Shown here piece after piece: positions 53,434-61,682 of a DNA stretch of 64,000 nucleotides. Both the position numbers and the translations under genes were made by a program. A model generated the notes under the pieces. That model was not told the origin of the DNA. It saw only the letters and a list, made by a program, of their open reading frames with translations, and made no database searches. Source of the DNA: Nocardia caishijiensis NBRC 108228. GTDB taxonomy: Bacteria > Actinomycetota > Actinomycetes > Mycobacteriales > Mycobacteriaceae. Positions within the stretch are counted from its first letter, which is position 1; every line of letters starts with the position of its first letter. The stretch is taken from positions 1-64,000 of the forward strand of contig NZ_BDBE01000025.1 in NCBI RefSeq assembly GCF_001612825.1, given 5' to 3'.

Positions 53434-55644
53434 GTGGGGGGCGTGCCTGGTTTTGCTGATGTTGCCGCTGGTCCGCACACCGCTGCGCGGGGAGTGGGTG
53501 AGGCGGGGTTCCCGTTCTCCGCTGTAGTGGGGCAGGAGCGCTTGCAGCTGGCGTTGATCTTGTCGGCGGTGCACCCGGGAATCGGTGGGGTGCTCGTGCG
53601 CGGGGAGAAGGGCACCGCGAAGTCGACCGTCGTGCGCGCGCTCGCGCAGTTGCTGCCGCCGGTGGTCGACGAGACCGGCGCACGGCCAGCTCGGCTGGTG
53701 GAACTGCCCGTCGGCGCCACCGAGGACCGGGTGGTCGGCTCACTGGACCTCGAGCGGGTGCTGCGCGACGGCGAGCAGGCGTTCCGCCCCGGTCTGCTGG
53801 CCGCGGCCCATCACGGTGTGCTCTATGTCGACGAAGTGAACCTGCTGCACGACCACCTGGTCGACGTGCTGCTCGACGCCGCGGCCATGGGCCGTGTGCA
53901 CGTGGAGCGCGACGGGGTGTCGCACTCGCATCCGGCGCGGTTCGTGCTCGTCGGCACCATGAATCCCGAAGAGGGAGAGCTGCGTCCGCAGCTACTCGAC
54001 CGCTTCGGCCTCACCGTCGACGTGGCGGCCTCGCGTGACGTCTCGACCCGGATGGCCGTGGTCCGCCGTCGCCTCGACTACGAAGCCGACCCCGCCGCCT
54101 TCGCCGCCCGCTACGCCGACGCCGATCAGGTTGTCGCCGAACGCATTCTGACCGCGCGCGATCGGCTGCCCGGTGTGGTGCTCGACAATGGCGAGCTGCG
54201 CCGGATCGCGGCGCTGTGCGCGGCGTTCGACGTCGACGGGATGCGGGCGGATCTGGTCGTCGCCCGGACCGCGACAGCGCATGCCGCCTGGCGGGGGCGC
54301 GATCGGGTCACCGAGGACGATGTGCGGATCGCGGCGGAGTTGGCCTTGCCGCACCGGCGGCGGCGTGACCCGTTCGATGAGCCCGGGATCAGTGAAGAAC
54401 AACTGGACGAGGCGATGCGAGCCGCGGCCGACGAGGTCGAGAACGCCTCAGGCGATGACGAACTCGACGACGGGTGGTCCGATTCCGACGAGCAGACCGA
54501 CGATGAGCGAGCAAGCACCGAGTCGGTGGAAGACGGCCGCGGCGGGCGCGGTCCCGGCGACGCCGAGGCTCGCCTCGGGAGCGACGACGATGCGCGCCAC
54601 GGTAGCCCCGACGGTGCCGACCCGGATGGCGACGGGCCGGATGACGAGGGCCCGGATGGCGGACCCGACGGCGGTGGCCCGGACGGAGGACCTGATGGTG
54701 GCGGTCCGGACGGCCGACCTGACGGTGGCGGCCCTGGCGGCAGCGGACGGAATGGCAACAGTCCAAGCGGCACCGGCTCCAACAGCGGCTCCGACGACAA
54801 GCCTCCGCGCCCGGCCGCCGAGAGACGCTCCGGCACACCGACTTCCACTTCCAAGCCCGTACCACGCTGGGAAGTTCCCGGCATCGGCGAAGGTGCTCCC
54901 GGCCGCCGCTCCCGCGCCCGGACCCGTACGGGCCGCATGGTTCGCCCGCACGCCGACACCGCCACCGGCCTGCACCTGCTCGGCACGGTGTTCGCCGCGG
55001 CACCGAAACAGGTCGAACGCGGCCGGTTCGCCGGTCCCCTCGCCTTGGCGATCGAAGACCTGCGCGGCGCGTATCGCGAAGGGCGCGAAGGCAATCTGGT
55101 CGTCTTCGTCGTCGACACCTCCGGGTCGATGGCCGCGCGTGACCGGCTCACCGCCGTCACCGGCGCCGTGGTCACCCTGCTGCGCGACGCCTACCAGCGC
55201 CGCGACAAGGTGGCCGTGATCAGCATGCGCGGCAGTGAGGCCGAACTCGTGCTGCCCCCGACCTCCTCGGTCGACATCGCCGTGCGTCGCCTGGCCGGTC
55301 TGCGTACCGGCGGCAAGACGCCCCTCGCGGTCGGTCTGTTGAAGGCCCGCGAGGTGATCACCCGCGAACACGTCCGCGATCCGCGCCGTCGGCCGATGCT
55401 GGTGTTGCTCACCGACGGCCGCGCGACCGGCGGCACCGACCCCCTTCCGCGCGCCCGCACCGCCGCCCGGCTGATCGCGGGCGAAGGCCACACCGCGATG
55501 GTCATCGACTGCGAGCGCGGCATGATCCGACTCGGCCTGGCCGCCGAGCTGGCCCGCGACCTGCACGCCCGCTACCTGCGCCTGGACGAACTCACCGGCG
55601 AATCCGTCGCCGATGTCGTCCGCGCGTCGGGTCGCGCGGCGTAA
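53434..55644 (+). CDS. fused magnesium-chelatase-type protein (BchI-BchD-like)
   Basis: Protein of 736 residues. The AAA+ half has Walker [11 protein letters not shown], the motif [19 protein letters not shown], Walker [11 protein letters not shown] and [21 protein letters not shown] Gly/Asp/Pro linker (about 345-470, repeats of PDGGGPDG) leads to a vWA domain with [14 protein letters not shown]. In cobalamin-making actinobacteria these act with CobN, or as a cobalt-chelatase subunit; CobN is not here. Same order as Rv2850c-cobO-cobB. GTG 53434 is used; GTG 53443 is an alternative. Confidence 0.93.
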   Translation: MGGVPGFADVAAGPHTAARGVGEAGFPFSAVVGQERLQLALILSAVHPGIGGVLVRGEKGTAKSTVVRALAQLLPPVVDETGARPARLVELPVGATEDRVVGSLDLERVLRDGEQAFRPGLLAAAHHGVLYVDEVNLLHDHLVDVLLDAAAMGRVHVERDGVSHSHPARFVLVGTMNPEEGELRPQLLDRFGLTVDVAASRDVSTRMAVVRRRLDYEADPAAFAARYADADQVVAERILTARDRLPGVVLDNGELRRIAALCAAFDVDGMRADLVVARTATAHAAWRGRDRVTEDDVRIAAELALPHRRRRDPFDEPGISEEQLDEAMRAAADEVENASGDDELDDGWSDSDEQTDDERASTESVEDGRGGRGPGDAEARLGSDDDARHGSPDGADPDGDGPDDEGPDGGPDGGGPDGGPDGGGPDGRPDGGGPGGSGRNGNSPSGTGSNSGSDDKPPRPAAERRSGTPTSTSKPVPRWEVPGIGEGAPGRRSRARTRTGRMVRPHADTATGLHLLGTVFAAAPKQVERGRFAGPLALAIEDLRGAYREGREGNLVVFVVDTSGSMAARDRLTAVTGAVVTLLRDAYQRRDKVAVISMRGSEAELVLPPTSSVDIAVRRLAGLRTGGKTPLAVGLLKAREVITREHVRDPRRRPMLVLLTDGRATGGTDPLPRARTAARLIAGEGHTAMVIDCERGMIRLGLAAELARDLHARYLRLDELTGESVADVVRASGRAA

Positions 55645-55650
55645 ACCTGT

Positions 55651-55732
55651 CCGAGCCGAGCCGAGCCGAGCCGAGCCGAGCCGAGCCGAGCCGAGCCGAG
55701 CCGAGCCGAGCCGAGCCGAGCCGAGCCGAGCC
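55651..55732. repeat. pentanucleotide microsatellite (CCGAG)16
   Basis: Sixteen perfect copies of ccgag (55651-55730) plus two bases, starting 7 bp after the chelatase stop and ending 131 bp before the cobO start. Such runs change length by slippage. A stop codon precedes it, so it does not alter the chelatase frame; any effect would be on transcript structure or cobO promoter spacing. Confidence 0.97.
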
Positions 55733-55862
55733 TGTGCGGGCGGGTGTGTCGGCACGTCCTGATAGAAATGATGCCGAGTCGGCGCTGTGCGGTAGGTCCG
55801 GTGGCCGTGTCGTTCGAGGCCGTGAATTGACCTGTGTGAGCGGGTCGAGAAGAGGAGTTGCT

Positions 55863-56477
55863 GTGCCCAAGGGTGTTCCCGAGGTCGTTCCCGCCGACGG
55901 GCTGACCACGCGGCAGCGGCGCAATCAACCCGTGCTCGCCGTGCACACCGGGCCGGGCAAGGGGAAGTCGACGGCGGCGTTCGGGATGGCGCTGCGGGCC
56001 TGGAACCAGGGGTTCGACGTCGCCGTGTTCCAGTTCGTGAAGAGCGCGAAGTGGAAGGTCGGGGAGGAAGCGGCGTTCCGCACGCTCGGCACCCTGCACG
56101 AGGAGACCGGCGCGGGTGGCGCGGTGGAATGGCACAAGATGGGGGAGGGGTGGTCGTGGACCCGCAAGCACGGGACCGAGGAAGACCACGCCGCCGCCGC
56201 GCTCGCGGGTTGGCAGGAGATCGCGCGACGCCTCGCGGCCGAACAGCACCGCTTCTACGTCCTCGACGAGTTCACCTACCCGCTGAAGTGGGGCTGGGTC
56301 GATATCGACGAGGTCGTGCGGACACTCACCGATCGCCCCGGTAACCAGCATGTCGTCATCACCGGACGCGACGCACCGCAGGCCCTGATCGATGCCGCCG
56401 ACCTGGTCACCGAGATGACCAAGGTGAAGCATCCGATGGACGCGGGCCGCAAGGGTCAGCGCGGCATCGAATGGTGA
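55863..56477 (+). CDS. cobO: cob(I)yrinic acid a,c-diamide adenosyltransferase
   Basis: Protein of 204 residues, CobA/CobO/BtuR type. P-loop HTGPGKGKSTAAFG at about 28-41, FQFVKSAKWKVGEE, and VVITGRDAPQALIDAADLVTEM. It adds the 5'-deoxyadenosyl group from ATP to the corrinoid. GTG start behind GAGGAG; the frame extends upstream only because of chance. Followed by cobB. Confidence 0.97.
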   Translation: MPKGVPEVVPADGLTTRQRRNQPVLAVHTGPGKGKSTAAFGMALRAWNQGFDVAVFQFVKSAKWKVGEEAAFRTLGTLHEETGAGGAVEWHKMGEGWSWTRKHGTEEDHAAAALAGWQEIARRLAAEQHRFYVLDEFTYPLKWGWVDIDEVVRTLTDRPGNQHVVITGRDAPQALIDAADLVTEMTKVKHPMDAGRKGQRGIEW

Positions 56478-56565
56478 CTGGCTCGACAGCCGTGCGGAAT
56501 CCGATGGGTATCACCCCGGCGGCCGTGATGGATCGAACGGCGCGTGGCCCGTTGGTCGTGCGGGA

Positions 56566-58080
56566 GTGCCGACTGTGAGCGCCCCGGCGATCGTGATCGC
56601 GGCGCCCGCGTCGGGTAGTGGCAAAACGACGCTGGCCACCGGGCTCATCGGCGCGTTGCGGCGGGCTGGGCACCAGGTGGCACCGTTCAAGGTCGGCCCC
56701 GACTACATCGATCCCGGGTATCACGGGCTCGCCGCCGGGCGTCCCGGCCGGAACCTCGATCCTGTTCTGGTAGGCGAGGATCGGGTGGTCCCGCTGTACC
56801 GGCACGGTGCGCGTGGGTGCGATATCGCGGTGGTCGAGGGCGTGATGGGTCTGTTCGACGGTCGCATCGACGAGCTTCGGACGGAGGCGGTGGCCGAGGG
56901 TTCCACCGCGCAGGTGGCGAGTCTGCTCGGCGCGCCCGTCGTGCTCGTCGTCGACGCGCGCGGGCATTCGCAGAGCCTGGCGGCCCTGCTCCACGGTTTC
57001 GCCACCTTCGACTCCGCCGTCCGTCTCGGCGGCGTGATCCTCAACCGCGTCGGCAGCGAACGCCACGAACAGGTGCTGCGCTCGGCCTGTGACCGCGTGG
57101 GCATCCCGGTCCTCGGCGTGCTCCCGCGCATGGCCGAATTGGAAGTCCCCTCACGCCATCTCGGCCTCATCCCCGCCGTCGAACACGGCACCGCCGCCAC
57201 CCGCGCCGTCGACGCGATGACCACTCTCGTCGCCACCCACGTCGACATCCCCGCGATCGTCGCCTTGGCAGGCGGATCGGCACGGGGTCCCGCCTGGGAT
57301 CCACTGAACGAACTGGCCGCCGCCGACCGGGCCGCGCTGTCCGACGGAGCCGACTTGTCCGGCCCGACGCCGAGCTCGCGGACCGGACCCGGCGTATCGG
57401 CTGCGAATCCCGAGCCGTCGAGCAAGCTCACCGCCATCGCGGAATGGTCGGGTGGGGGGCCGGTGATCGCGATGGCCGGTGGTCCCGCGTTCACTTTCGG
57501 TTACGCGGAGCACCGCGAACTGATGCTGGCCGCCGGTGCGCGAGTCGTCGTCTTCGATCCACTGACCGACGAATTGCCCGAGGACACAGCGGGTCTGGTG
57601 CTGCCCGGTGGTTTTCCGGAGGAGCACGCCGCCCAACTCTCGGCGAATGCAGGCCTGCGCGATGCGATCGCCGACGGCGCCGCCAGGGGTCTCCCGGTCC
57701 ACGCCGAATGCGCCGGTCTGCTGTATCTCACCCGCGCCCTCGACGGGCACCCGATGGCCGGTGTCATCGACGCCGACGCCGAGTTCGGCCCCCGACTCAC
57801 CCTCGGCTACCGCGACGCCGTCGCCCTGCACGACTCGGTGCTGTGGCAGGCGGGCGCCCGTGTGCGCGGCCACGAATTCCACCGCACCCGCCTGATCCGC
57901 GCCGACGTCACGAGCGCGGCATGGGGCTGGCGCACAACCGGTTCCGTATCCGAAGGCGCCGTGATGCGACAGGTCCACGCCTCCTATCTGCACACCCACC
58001 CCGCTGGAAACCCTGACGCGATCCGCCGATTCGTCGATGCCGCACAGAGATTCGACCGGGCAGGCCATGGTCGCAGATAG
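56566..58080 (+). CDS. cobB: cobyrinate a,c-diamide synthase
   Basis: Protein of 504 residues (cobB of the aerobic pathway, same family as cbiA). ATPase part: IVIAAPASGSGKTTLATGLIGAL, FKVGPDYIDPGYH. The glutaminase part has HAECAGLLYL with the nucleophile Cys and a His near YLHTHPAGNP. It amidates the a and c side chains. Start GTG 56566; GTG 56575 three codons on is possible. The end overlaps the next gene. Confidence 0.97.
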   Translation: MPTVSAPAIVIAAPASGSGKTTLATGLIGALRRAGHQVAPFKVGPDYIDPGYHGLAAGRPGRNLDPVLVGEDRVVPLYRHGARGCDIAVVEGVMGLFDGRIDELRTEAVAEGSTAQVASLLGAPVVLVVDARGHSQSLAALLHGFATFDSAVRLGGVILNRVGSERHEQVLRSACDRVGIPVLGVLPRMAELEVPSRHLGLIPAVEHGTAATRAVDAMTTLVATHVDIPAIVALAGGSARGPAWDPLNELAAADRAALSDGADLSGPTPSSRTGPGVSAANPEPSSKLTAIAEWSGGGPVIAMAGGPAFTFGYAEHRELMLAAGARVVVFDPLTDELPEDTAGLVLPGGFPEEHAAQLSANAGLRDAIADGAARGLPVHAECAGLLYLTRALDGHPMAGVIDADAEFGPRLTLGYRDAVALHDSVLWQAGARVRGHEFHRTRLIRADVTSAAWGWRTTGSVSEGAVMRQVHASYLHTHPAGNPDAIRRFVDAAQRFDRAGHGRR

Positions 58081-58534
58081 CGGGGGCTCGCTCCGTGCCC
58101 GACGTGGCGGTCCGCTGATGGTAGGCAGTGCCGAACCGAAGGTGACCGGGCAACCCGATGACGAGGGCGCTGAACGAGCTGTCGCCGTCGGCATCGGCGT
58201 TCGTCCGGGTACCACGGCGGACCGCATCGTGAGAGCCGTCGAAGTGGTTGTCGGACAGCGTCGGATCACCTGCCTGGCGACCCTCGATACGCGCGCCGCC
58301 GAGCCCGACGTGCGGGCGGCCGCCACCATCCTCGGGGTGACGCTGCTCGGCTTCACCGCCGAACAGCTGTCCGCCGTGACTGTCGCGCACAGTTCCTCGC
58401 GCACCGCGGCGGCTGTCGGAACTCCGAGCGTCGCCGAAGCCGCCGCGCTGCTCGCCGCGAACGGCGAATCGGTCGACGCCCGAACAATTGTCGACGGAAT
58501 CGTGGTGGCAATGGTATCGGCGGAACCGAATTAA
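58067..58534 (+). CDS. CbiG C-terminal/CobE-like protein
   Basis: Protein of 155 residues. The core VAVGIGVRPGTTADRIVRAVEVVV, ATLDTRAAEPDVRAAATILGVTLLGFTAEQLSAV and the VAEAAALLAA end match the C-terminal domain of CbiG and CobE, a cobalamin protein of uncertain role. It starts at an ATG inside the cobB stop region, so coupling is likely. Confidence 0.85.
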   Translation: MVADSGGSLRARRGGPLMVGSAEPKVTGQPDDEGAERAVAVGIGVRPGTTADRIVRAVEVVVGQRRITCLATLDTRAAEPDVRAAATILGVTLLGFTAEQLSAVTVAHSSSRTAAAVGTPSVAEAAALLAANGESVDARTIVDGIVVAMVSAEPN

Positions 58535-58539
58535 TTCGC

Positions 58540-58568
58540 TGGGCACGATCGAGCGCTGCCAGTAATGT
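58540..58568 (+). promoter_or_regulatory. candidate promoter of the Y RNAs
   Basis: TAATGT at 58563-58568 fits the actinobacterial -10 pattern TAnnnT, and TGGGCA at 58540-58545 is a partial -35 (4 of 6) at 17-bp spacing. A start about 7 nt later falls at 58575, the base of the first long stem. Confidence 0.5.
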
Positions 58569-58574
58569 CTGTTC

Positions 58575-58728
58575 CAGCAGTCGTACGGCGGGCCGGAACT
58601 GATCGGTTACCTTTCAACCAAGCGGTCGCAGGTTCGAATCCTGTCCGCCACCGCAGGTGGCGGTAGCTCAGTCCGGTAGAGCACTCGGAGCGTCCGGTCG
58701 GGACACACACGTCCGTCGTACGATTGCG
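58575..58728 (+). ncRNA. Y RNA 1 (YrlA-like, tRNA-mimic)
   Basis: Bases 577-593 pair with 711-727 (coordinates minus 58,000) in a 17-bp helix without bulges, including G-U pairs, which closes the molecule and fits the Ro-binding stem. Inside is a circularly permuted tRNA-like part: T stem-loop 628-644 (loop TTCGAAT), acceptor stem CCGCCACC 645-652 with GGTGGCGG 656-663 closed by GCA, TA at 664-665, then the D arm GCTCAG...GAGC 666-682. A hairpin ggtt/aacc (605-608, 616-619) precedes it. This order is that of bacterial Y RNAs. Confidence 0.88.
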
Positions 58729-58851
58729 ACGGAGTGGAGCGGGCCGAATTCGGTCGATCATCTGGTGACCTCGTAAGTCAAGGCGGGTTCGAACCCCGCG
58801 TCGGAAAGCGATTTCCGTCTTCGGTCGAAACACCATGCCCGCTCGCTCCGC
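58729..58851 (+). ncRNA. Y RNA 2 (second Y RNA-like)
   Basis: Bases 730-744 pair with 837-850 (minus 58,000) in a 14-bp helix with one bulged G (736 or 737). Inside are a hairpin TGAC-CTCGTAA-GTCA (766-780) that looks like an anticodon arm, a T arm 783-799 with loop TTCGAAC, an acceptor-like hairpin cggaaa-GCGA-tttccg (802-817), and a short TTC-GGTC-GAA hairpin (820-829) in the place of the D arm. It begins two bases after the first RNA's stem ends. Less tRNA-like than the first copy. Confidence 0.78.
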
Positions 58852-58910
58852 GTACCTGCCCCGTCGGGTCCGGGGCCGAAACAACGCTGCCAGGCGTTCG
58901 GAGGGGAACA

Positions 58911-60509
58911 ATGAACATTCTGTCGCGATTCGACCGTCGCAACACACCGCAGACCGCACCGGCCGACAGCCGTCAGGTCGCCAACAATGCCGGTGGCCAC
59001 GTTTTCGAGATCACCCCGCGGGCGCGAGTGCGTCGCTTCCTGACGCTCGGCACGGAATCGGGAACGTACTACGTGAGTCCCGCCGCGCTGACCGCCGACA
59101 ATGCCGAGTTCCTCGTCGAGTACGCGGCCGAGCACACCGCCGACCTGGTGCGCGAGATCGTGGAGATCTCCACCGCCGGTCGCGCGCCGCGACAGAACCC
59201 GGCGCTGTTCGCCCTCGCCGCCGCGGCGTCGGTCGGCGATGTCGACGGTCGTCGGACCGCCCTCGCCGCATTGCCGCAGGTCGCGCGGACCGGCACACAC
59301 CTGTTCCTGTTCGCCGGATACATCGAGCAGTTCCGCGGCTGGGGTCGCGGTCTGCGCCGGGCGGTGGCGAACTGGTACCTGGACAAGCCGGTCGACGCGC
59401 TCGCCTTCCAAGCGGTCAAGTACCGGCAGCGCGAAGGCTGGACGCATCGCGACCTGCTCCGCCTGTCGCACCCGGCGGCCACCGACGACGAACGGCGCAG
59501 GCTGTTCGACTGGATCTGCGGTCGCGTGACCGAACTCGACGGCTTGGCCGTGATCGAGGGCTTCCAGCGTGCGCAGACCGCCCCCGTCGTCCAGGTGCCC
59601 GCGCTGGTTCGTGAGTACCGGCTCGGCTGGGAGATGCTGCCCGATGCCGCGCTGAACACCCCCGAGGTGTGGGAGGCGCTGCTGGACAACGGGATTCCGC
59701 AGACAGCACTGTTGCGTCAGCTTCCGCGTCTGACCCGGCTCGGCTTGCTGGACCCGCTCGGATCGCGGACGGCCGCGATCTGCGCTCAGCTCACCGATCC
59801 GGCGCGACTGCGCGCGGCCCGGGTGCATCCGGTCTCGGTGCTGATCGCGCTGCGCACCTACGCGTCCGGGCGTTCGGCGCGCGGCTCGGGCACCTGGACA
59901 CCGTCGGCGCCGGTCGTCGACGCGCTCGATTCCGCGTTCTACGCGGCGTTCGAGCTGGTCCAGCCGACCGGTCTGCGGCACCTGCTCGCGCTCGACGTGT
60001 CCGGGTCGATGATCGCGCCGATCAGTGGTCTGCCGCTGTCGGCACGGGAGGCCTCGGCCGCGCTCGCCCTCGTCACCGCCCGCACCGAACCCCGGCACCA
60101 GATCGTCGGGTTCACCAGTGCCGGTCAGGGGTGGGCGCAGTCGAACGCGCTGTCGGAGCTGACGATCTCACCGCGCCAGCGGTTGGACGACGCGGTACGC
60201 GCGGTGTCGGGTCTGCCGTTCGGCGGAACCGACTGCGCGCTGCCGATGCTGCACGCCTTGGACAAGGGCATCGAGGTCGACGTGTTCTCGATCTACACCG
60301 ACAACGAAACGTGGGCGGGTTCGACGCACCCGCACCAGGCGCTGGCTCGCTACCGCCGCGAGGTGAACCCGCGCGCCAAGCTGGTGGTGGTCGGGATGAC
60401 CGCGACGAACTTCAGCATCGCCGACCCCGACGACGCGGGCATGCTCGACGTCGCCGGTTTCGACGCCGCGGTGCCGTCGCTGCTGGCCGACTTCGCCACG
60501 GCCGCGTAG
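58911..60509 (+). CDS. rsr: Ro60 orthologue (TROVE/vWA RNA-binding protein)
   Basis: Protein of 532 residues. The N-terminal TROVE ring (about 20-340) has ARVRRFLTLGTESGTYYVS, LVREIVEISTAGRAPRQNPALFALA, RGWGRGLRRAVANWY and AVKYRQREGWTHRDLLRLSHP. The vWA domain follows with MIDAS D362-V-S-G-S and GGTDCALPM, and ends ATNFSIADPDDAGMLDVAGFD. Ro binds Y RNA on the outside of the ring and misfolded or decaying RNA in the hole. The ATG at 58911 is behind GGAGGGG; the open frame upstream runs through the second Y RNA. No RtcB gene is adjacent. Confidence 0.95.
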   Translation: MNILSRFDRRNTPQTAPADSRQVANNAGGHVFEITPRARVRRFLTLGTESGTYYVSPAALTADNAEFLVEYAAEHTADLVREIVEISTAGRAPRQNPALFALAAAASVGDVDGRRTALAALPQVARTGTHLFLFAGYIEQFRGWGRGLRRAVANWYLDKPVDALAFQAVKYRQREGWTHRDLLRLSHPAATDDERRRLFDWICGRVTELDGLAVIEGFQRAQTAPVVQVPALVREYRLGWEMLPDAALNTPEVWEALLDNGIPQTALLRQLPRLTRLGLLDPLGSRTAAICAQLTDPARLRAARVHPVSVLIALRTYASGRSARGSGTWTPSAPVVDALDSAFYAAFELVQPTGLRHLLALDVSGSMIAPISGLPLSAREASAALALVTARTEPRHQIVGFTSAGQGWAQSNALSELTISPRQRLDDAVRAVSGLPFGGTDCALPMLHALDKGIEVDVFSIYTDNETWAGSTHPHQALARYRREVNPRAKLVVVGMTATNFSIADPDDAGMLDVAGFDAAVPSLLADFATAA

Positions 60510-60517
60510 AAAACGGA

Positions 60518-60545
60518 GCCGCCGCGACCTCGTTGTCGCGGCGGC
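60518..60545 (+). terminator. hairpin after rsr
   Basis: GCCGCCGCGAC (60518-60528) pairs perfectly with GTCGCGGCGGC (60535-60545), 8 bp after the stop; no long U-tract follows. Confidence 0.75.
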
Positions 60546-60576
60546 GCCTATCTTCTCGCGCGGAAGTTCCTCACCC

Positions 60577-61680
60577 TCAGGGGGCGACCGAGGACCAATC
60601 GGCGAAACCGGTGGGGTCGTGGCGACCCATGGAGGCGTGTTCGAACAGGCCCCAGCCCTCGGCGTCGCCGCAGCGGGCGTACCCGATGTGGTCGATCACG
60701 CCGTAGGGGACGCGGGCCCGGATACCGGGGTCGGTGAGGTCGTAGGTGCTCGACAGCGACCAGTTCTCACCCATCCAGCGACCGTGGGTCCAGTCCGGGT
60801 CTGCGCCGTACCCGCAGCCCACGTGCAGGGCGATGCCGGGACGGGATTCGATCTCGACCTCGAGGGGCTTGCCGTCGGGAGTCGTCATGTCCAACCGGAC
60901 CGAGCGAGGGTGGCGGGTGCCCGGTTCGTAGACCCAGTGCATGCGCGGCCAGCCGAGCTGTTCCTTGCGGCCGTCGTTCCAGACGCGCACCGCGTTGTTG
61001 AGGGTGCGGGTGCCGTCGGGTTCCTCCTGCACGATCACCACGATGGCGAAATCGGGGAACCGCAGCGGTGCGTACAACCACCAGAAACCACCCATGCCGG
61101 TCGGCCTGCCCGCCGGGTCGGGTTCGCCGGAGGGACGGATGCCCCAGGAGCGGTCACGACTGCCGGTCCACACCGCCGGATCGACGGTGTGGTCGCGGCC
61201 GTGCACCGCGAGTGTGCCCTCCCACGAACCCAATTGGGCGAACCGCGACGCCTCGATGATCGGTCGTGTGCCCAACAGGATCAGGTGCGGTTGTTCCTGC
61301 ACGGCGGGCTGCGCACCGGTCCAGGTGAGGTCGAAACCGAGGTCGTCGTGCTCGCAGACCACGCGCAGCTTGCGCAGCGGCTCGATCACCTCGATCCGGT
61401 AGCCACCGACACTCGTGTCGAGATCACGTGCGGTGAGCGCGTCGGAGAACCGTACACTGTGCTGGGTGTCGCCCTGGCGCGCGCACGCGAACGCATCGAC
61501 CACACCCAGGTTCGGGTACACGCCGAAACCGGTGATGAGCATGGTGTCACCGGCCGGGTCGAAGGCGTTGAAGTAGTAGCGGTCGTAGAAGTTCCGGTCG
61601 CTGGTCGCCACCCGGGCCAGCGACAGCGGCGTCTGGTGGACGGGGTACTCGTCGAGCGGAACGGGCATGATCGCGTTCAT
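60577..61680 (-). CDS. lipocalin-like (AttH/CrtC-type) protein
   Basis: Protein of 367 residues, all-beta. FYDRYYFNAFDPAGDTMLITGFGVYPNLGVVDAFACARQGDTQHSVR, then SWGIRPSGEPDP and FWWLYAPLRFPDFAIVVIVQEEPDG, and a second half YGVIDHIGYAR...GWGLFEHA. The W-G and Trp-rich strands fit the two-lipocalin fold of AttH/CrtC proteins, which act on polyketides or terpenes; function here unknown. The ATG (61680) lies 2 bp past the stop of the phosphotransferase gene; often found paired with such kinases in actinobacteria. Confidence 0.7.
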   Translation of the reverse strand: MNAIMPVPLDEYPVHQTPLSLARVATSDRNFYDRYYFNAFDPAGDTMLITGFGVYPNLGVVDAFACARQGDTQHSVRFSDALTARDLDTSVGGYRIEVIEPLRKLRVVCEHDDLGFDLTWTGAQPAVQEQPHLILLGTRPIIEASRFAQLGSWEGTLAVHGRDHTVDPAVWTGSRDRSWGIRPSGEPDPAGRPTGMGGFWWLYAPLRFPDFAIVVIVQEEPDGTRTLNNAVRVWNDGRKEQLGWPRMHWVYEPGTRHPRSVRLDMTTPDGKPLEVEIESRPGIALHVGCGYGADPDWTHGRWMGENWSLSSTYDLTDPGIRARVPYGVIDHIGYARCGDAEGWGLFEHASMGRHDPTGFADWSSVAP

Positions 61681-61682
61681 CG

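Noticed and set aside
55651..55732. CRISPR array or protein repeat
   Set aside because: The five-base unit is repeated without spacers, and the Ser-Ala-Arg-Leu-Gly repeats on the minus strand are only its translation.
55733..55862. Cobalamin riboswitch before cobO
   Set aside because: No B12-box or core blocks were seen in the 130 bp.
58628..58682. Ordinary tRNA gene suggested by T-loop and D-arm sequences
   Set aside because: The T arm comes before the D arm and the acceptor strands are joined by a three-base loop; no standard cloverleaf can be formed. It is called as a Y RNA.
58755..58806. tRNA-Thr (CGT) gene
   Set aside because: There is an anticodon-like and a T arm, but no D arm or 5' acceptor strand pairs with the 3' end; the hairpin after the T arm and the outer helix fit a Y RNA.
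58734..58910. N-terminal extension of the Ro protein
   Set aside because: The frame is open but runs through the second Y RNA; the ATG at 58911 has a strong ribosome site and the family N terminus follows.
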